NCBI GenBank assembly: GCA_947174615.1
Contig: CAMWJQ010000136.1
Span: forward strand, 1 to 9,082
Direction of reading: 5' to 3'
Length of the DNA stretch: 9,082 nucleotides
From: an uncultured Lachnospiraceae bacterium
GTDB taxonomy: Bacteria; Bacillota; Clostridia; Lachnospirales; Lachnospiraceae
Shown here: in pieces, positions 6,643 through 9,082 of the stretch
How positions within the stretch are numbered: position 1 is the first letter of the stretch
How the letters are laid out: each line of letters opens with the position of its first letter
Notes under the pieces: generated by a model
What the model was told of the DNA's origin: nothing
Seen by the model: only the letters and a program-made list of their open reading frames with translations
Database searches by the model: none
Position numbers and translations under genes: made by a program

Positions 6643-6874
6643 ATCGGAACAGCTCCTTTGCATCATCCTTTTTGACCGTCTCCTGCACATCGAGGATCTC
6701 CACTTTTGTCTCCTTGCTGCCAAACTGAATCGTCAGGATATCCCCCACCTTGACATTGGCGGAAGCCTTCGCAGGCTTGTCATTGATGAGAACGCGCCCT
6801 GCATCACACGCCTCGTTCGCCACAGTCCGGCGCTTGATGATGCGCGACACTTTCAAAAACTTGTCCAGTCTCAT
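6635..6874 (-). CDS. rqcP: RqcP, S4-domain ribosome quality control factor (YabO)
   Basis: RqcP is an Hsp15-like S4 RNA-binding protein that works with RqcH on stalled 50S subunits, stabilising P-site tRNA during C-terminal alanine tailing of incomplete proteins. The 79-residue protein is close to B. subtilis RqcP (86). The S4 fold occupies about residues 1-60, starting MRLDKFLKVSRIIKRRT; R2 and R16, reported as functionally important in RqcP, are both present, followed by the GRVLIND turn (26-32) and VKVGDIL (41-47). The ATG at 6874 is preceded by GGAGG 6 nt upstream; the frame is open ten codons further but those codons contain that binding site. It follows hup by 66 nt with a hairpin between, and its stop overlaps the yabP promoter. 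Confidence 0.93.
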   Translation of the reverse strand: MRLDKFLKVSRIIKRRTVANEACDAGRVLINDKPAKASANVKVGDILTIQFGSKETKVEILDVQETVKKDDAKELFRYI

Positions 6875-6900
6875 AGTAATCCTCCATTCCTGAAAGCATA

Positions 6901-6930
6901 ACAACCGATGAAATCACTCTCATCGGTTGT
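6901..6930 (-). other. 11-bp perfect hairpin between hup and rqcP, no T-run
   Basis: Positions 6901-6911 and 6920-6930 form a perfect 11-bp stem (ACAACCGATGA/TCATCGGTTGT) around an 8-nt loop, starting 10 nt after the hup stop. On the minus strand it is followed by TATGCTTTC rather than a run of T, so complete termination is unlikely. It probably protects the hup messenger 3' end or partly attenuates transcription, giving more HU than RqcP. Confidence 0.75.
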
Positions 6931-6940
6931 CCAAACAATC

Positions 6941-7216
6941 TTATCTGTTTACCTCGTCCTTCAACGCCTTGCCCGGTTTAAACTTAGGCGCCTTGGAAGC
7001 CTCGATCTTCATCGTCTCGCCTGTCTGAGGATTTCTGCCTTCTCTGGCTGCTCTCTCAGATACTTCAAATGTACCAAAGCCTACTAACTGAATCTTCTCG
7101 CCCTTCTTTAACTCCTTTGCAACAACCTCTGTGAATGCTGTAAGCGCTCTCTCAGCATCCTTCTTTGTCATGTCTGCATGCTCAGCCATAGCGGCAACTA
7201 ATTCTGTTTTGTTCAT
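6941..7216 (-). CDS. hup: DNA-binding protein HU
   Basis: HU is the abundant dimeric nucleoid protein that bends DNA without strict sequence preference. The 91-residue length is typical. Family signatures are MNKTELV at the N-terminus, GFGTFEV (46-52) and the DNA-contacting arm with GRNPQTGE (60-67), where P63 is the intercalating proline, then the AxKxPKFKPGKALK-like end (73-86). The ATG has AGGAGGAG at normal spacing. It has its own strong sigma-A promoter and is followed by a stable hairpin, fitting high expression. Upstream is the PEGA lipoprotein gene in the same direction (154-bp gap); downstream is rqcP, as in other Firmicutes. Confidence 0.97.
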   Translation of the reverse strand: MNKTELVAAMAEHADMTKKDAERALTAFTEVVAKELKKGEKIQLVGFGTFEVSERAAREGRNPQTGETMKIEASKAPKFKPGKALKDEVNR

Positions 7217-7270
7217 TGTGAACTCCTCCTATAAATTTCTGTAGATAAATATCCTCTGCGCCCTTTTGAC

Positions 7271-7310
7271 GCCTATATTTATTTATAGGCGAAAAGCCTT
7301 GCTTTGTCAA
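7271..7310 (-). promoter_or_regulatory. hup promoter with a dyad over the -10 box
   Basis: The minus strand has TTGACA (7310-7305), exactly 17 bp, then TATAAA (7287-7282), a near-consensus sigma-A promoter. The -10 lies inside the inverted repeat GCCTATA/TATAGGC with a 6-nt centre (7271-7290). A dyad in that place could be a repressor site or could form a hairpin at the 5' end of the RNA. The leader is about 60 nt and ends in AGGAGGAG before the hup ATG. Confidence 0.8.
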
Positions 7311-7370
7311 GGAAAAATGCCTAAAATTTGCTGATTTCAATTCGTTTTGGCTATTTTGTCAAAATTTTTT

Positions 7371-8942
7371 CTATTCTTCTAATTTGATAAGGTCTGTAAA
7401 TGAATAATTTACGTCTTTCTCCTCCTCGTCAATCTGCAAAGTATAGCTCCTTGTCTGATAGCCGGACTTCCTGAGCGTCACTACGTGGGAACCCGGATCT
7501 TTGTTGAAACTGACAGGCGTGACGCCTACATAACTGCCGTCCAGATATGCCTCCACGCCATCCGGTGCATCAATATATACTTTATATTTCTCCGATGAGG
7601 ACAAGTAGTGCTTATCCTCATCCTTCTTTTCCTCCTCTTCATCCTCACCCTTATCATTATCCTCTTCATCCTCTGGTTCAGCGGACTTGGACTGATACTT
7701 TTTACTTGTTGTCTGCTCCTCGTCATCGTCTTTTTCCTGCTCTTTTTCTTTTTTATCTGTGTCTTTGTCAGAAGCCTTTTCAGAGGAGCTCTCCTCGCTC
7801 TTCTCTAACTCTACAGCAATGTTCGCGGAAGGCTCTCCCACCCGGATGTACTGCGCGACTGTGTCATACCCGTCTGCTGTGATGCGCATCTGGTGTAATC
7901 CGTACTCGATCTCGACAGGCTTTGACACATTGACTTCCCTGCCGTCGATCGACACCTTTGCAGTGACCGGATTGAGCGTAAAAATCACTGTCCCCTTCTG
8001 AACAACCGTTATCTCGACCTCGCCCAAATCCCACGCCATCTCCTCATTTCTGGCAAATGTAATCTCCTGCGTGGCACTGCTGCCCTTGTGGCTGACCGTC
8101 ACGGTATGCGTTCCCTCTGGCACGACCAGAAGCATATCTTCTGTTATTTTCCGAATCACACTGTCTCCTACATCAATCCAGCCGTTCACAAAATAATCTT
8201 CATTCTGCAGGCGCAGATAGCCATGCCCCTTCTCGATGTGGATACCATAGATCATATTTTTGTATCCCCACACACTGAGCTCGTCCATCTGACTGACCTC
8301 CATCATGTCCGTCTCCCTGCCGCCCGACACGACGACAACGTGGCTGCTGATATTGTAGAGCTCCTTGCCAAGCGTAATCGTTCCTTTGCTCAAATCCATA
8401 CTGTACCCGCTCACATTATGATAACTGATGCAGTCAGGGTTTTCCCTGATATACGCCAGTGCCTTGCGCGGCTTGTAAAAACGCACCGTAACGACGCTTC
8501 CTTCCTTTAATTGTTCCATAGAAAGCGCCTGCTCATTCCTATCATATATAGTTGTAGTACCGTCGTAAGTCAGCGTATATCGTCTTGAGGACGCAATATT
8601 CTGGAATTGTATGGTCTTTGCCTCCAAGTCCTTCTTGACCACGACTGCCGCATCCTCCGAGTCGTAGATGCCGCTCTTGTTTATCTCATCCACAGCAGTC
8701 TCAGTTTCTGTCTGTTCTACGGTACTGTCACTGGGCTGATTGGTCAGAAGCGCCGTAAACTGACTGGCATACTGCCCGCAGCCTGTCAGCGTGAGCGCTG
8801 CCGCCAGCATCACGGCGGAGAGGCTGCAGATGTTATTGTGCGATTTCTTATTTATAGATTTCTTATTTAAAGATTTCTTATTTATAGATTTTTTATTTAT
8901 AGATTTTTTATTCATAGTTCTTTGTCCTAAACTTTTGTTCAT
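7371..8942 (-). CDS. PEGA-domain lipoprotein with acidic linker, function unknown
   Basis: I do not recognise a named gene. The 523-residue protein starts with a lysine-rich repeat (10-34), then a hydrophobic segment (about 38-53) and lipobox LTGC with C55, so it is probably a lipoprotein anchored outside the membrane. Residues 90-240 look like beta-rich extracytoplasmic modules. A PEGA-like module with LLVVPEGTHTVTVSHKG lies at about 245-305, another at 317-380 with a surface turn SIDGREV and YGLHQMRITADGYD, and a clear C-terminal PEGA domain at 452-515 (DGVEAYLDGSYVGVTPVSF). Residues 381-450 are a highly charged, mostly acidic linker. PEGA domains are thought to bind surface structures or partner proteins. 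The start at 8942 has AAGGTGAT at proper spacing; ATG at 8915 is an alternative. It follows an unknown gene by 16 nt and precedes hup without a clear terminator. Confidence 0.8.
   Translation of the reverse strand: MNKSLGQRTMNKKSINKKSINKKSLNKKSINKKSHNNICSLSAVMLAAALTLTGCGQYASQFTALLTNQPSDSTVEQTETETAVDEINKSGIYDSEDAAVVVKKDLEAKTIQFQNIASSRRYTLTYDGTTTIYDRNEQALSMEQLKEGSVVTVRFYKPRKALAYIRENPDCISYHNVSGYSMDLSKGTITLGKELYNISSHVVVVSGGRETDMMEVSQMDELSVWGYKNMIYGIHIEKGHGYLRLQNEDYFVNGWIDVGDSVIRKITEDMLLVVPEGTHTVTVSHKGSSATQEITFARNEEMAWDLGEVEITVVQKGTVIFTLNPVTAKVSIDGREVNVSKPVEIEYGLHQMRITADGYDTVAQYIRVGEPSANIAVELEKSEESSSEKASDKDTDKKEKEQEKDDDEEQTTSKKYQSKSAEPEDEEDNDKGEDEEEEKKDEDKHYLSSSEKYKVYIDAPDGVEAYLDGSYVGVTPVSFNKDPGSHVVTLRKSGYQTRSYTLQIDEEEKDVNYSFTDLIKLEE
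8841..8915 (-). repeat. Five-copy 15-bp tandem repeat in the signal peptide region
   Basis: Five consecutive 15-bp units of the form ATAAATAAGAAATCT, each encoding I/L/M-N-K-K-S, run from 8915 down to 8841. The first unit begins with ATG in place of ATA, the fourth with TTA, and two have A for G inside, so the copies are near-identical. Being a multiple of three, gain or loss of a copy changes signal peptide n-region length by five residues without breaking the frame. Confidence 0.95.
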
Positions 8943-8958
8943 ATTATCACCTTCTTCT

Positions 8959-9082
8959 TCATGAAAGAGCGTCCAGGCTGGCGTACAGCGCTTTCCGCCT
9001 GTCCTGCTTCACTGGAAACGCCGTGCGGTAACACGCAGCATCATCCGCCAGTTCATAGTATATCATCCCTTCACTGCCAGAC
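8959..9082 (-). CDS. 3' end of an unidentified gene (partial)
   Basis: One minus-strand frame is open from the window edge to a TGA at 8961-8959, giving the last 40 residues of a protein. Readable pieces are EGMIYYELADDAACYRT and KALYASLDALS at the end. The stop lies 16 nt before the lipoprotein start, which suggests an operon. The fragment is too short to name, and it does not look like the end of MazG, which lies near hup in B. subtilis. It could be a conserved cytosolic protein, but even its coding status rests only on frame, spacing and composition. Confidence 0.5.
   Translation of the reverse strand, partial: SGSEGMIYYELADDAACYRTAFPVKQDRRKALYASLDALS

Noticed and set aside
6875..6904. 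Ten-codon N-terminal extension of rqcP
   Set aside because: The extension contains the GGAGG binding site for the ATG at 6874, and RqcP proteins begin MRLDKF.
6901..6930. Calling the hup-rqcP hairpin an intrinsic terminator
   Set aside because: There is no T-run on either side, so it is listed as a hairpin only.
7334..7362. Second promoter with a perfect TTGACA upstream of hup (7362-7357)
   Set aside because: At 17 bp the only -10 candidate is TGAAAT, too weak to call; the downstream promoter at 7310-7282 is far better.
8841..8915. CRISPR-like array
   Set aside because: The units are directly adjacent 15-bp tandem copies without spacers, in frame inside a coding region.

Overview
The window looks like a core chromosomal segment of a spore-forming (or recently spore-forming) clostridial Firmicute. 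Lachnospiraceae is the best guess from gene order, protein style and mid-range base composition. Every gene I can support lies on the minus strand, so transcription runs from high to low coordinates. The order is the conserved Firmicute block hup - rqcP - yabP - yabQ - divIC - spoIIE - tilS - hpt - ftsH.

Layout in the direction of transcription. (1) 9082-8959 holds the 3' end of an unidentified gene. (2) 8942-7371 encodes a PEGA-type lipoprotein whose signal peptide is lengthened by an in-frame 15-bp tandem repeat. (3) A strong sigma-A promoter with a dyad over its -10 box drives hup, followed by rqcP. (4) yabP and yabQ are sporulation genes preceded by a sigma-E-like promoter that overlaps the rqcP stop codon; yabQ then overlaps divIC by 89 nt, and a terminator follows divIC. 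(5) A sigma-A-like promoter with an unusual 21-bp spacer, as in Spo0A-activated promoters, precedes a spoIIE that lacks the membrane domain. (6) tilS, hpt and ftsH follow with 28-33 nt gaps and end in a strong intrinsic terminator. (7) At the left edge a new transcription unit starts: an extended -10 promoter feeding the conserved core of a cyclic-di-GMP-I (GEMM-I) riboswitch, whose controlled gene lies outside the window.

The block mixes housekeeping functions (nucleoid protein HU, ribosome quality control RqcP, division DivIC, tRNA-Ile lysidine synthesis TilS, purine salvage Hpt, membrane proteolysis FtsH) with sporulation functions (YabP, YabQ, SpoIIE). The regulatory DNA fits that split: vegetative promoter for hup, mother-cell-type promoter for yabPQ and Spo0A-type promoter for spoIIE. 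The most unusual points are the soluble short SpoIIE behind an apparently intact promoter, the c-di-GMP riboswitch at the edge, the two-frame lysine-rich yabQ/divIC overlap and the repeat-extended lipoprotein signal peptide. All assignments come from reading the sequence; no database search was run.
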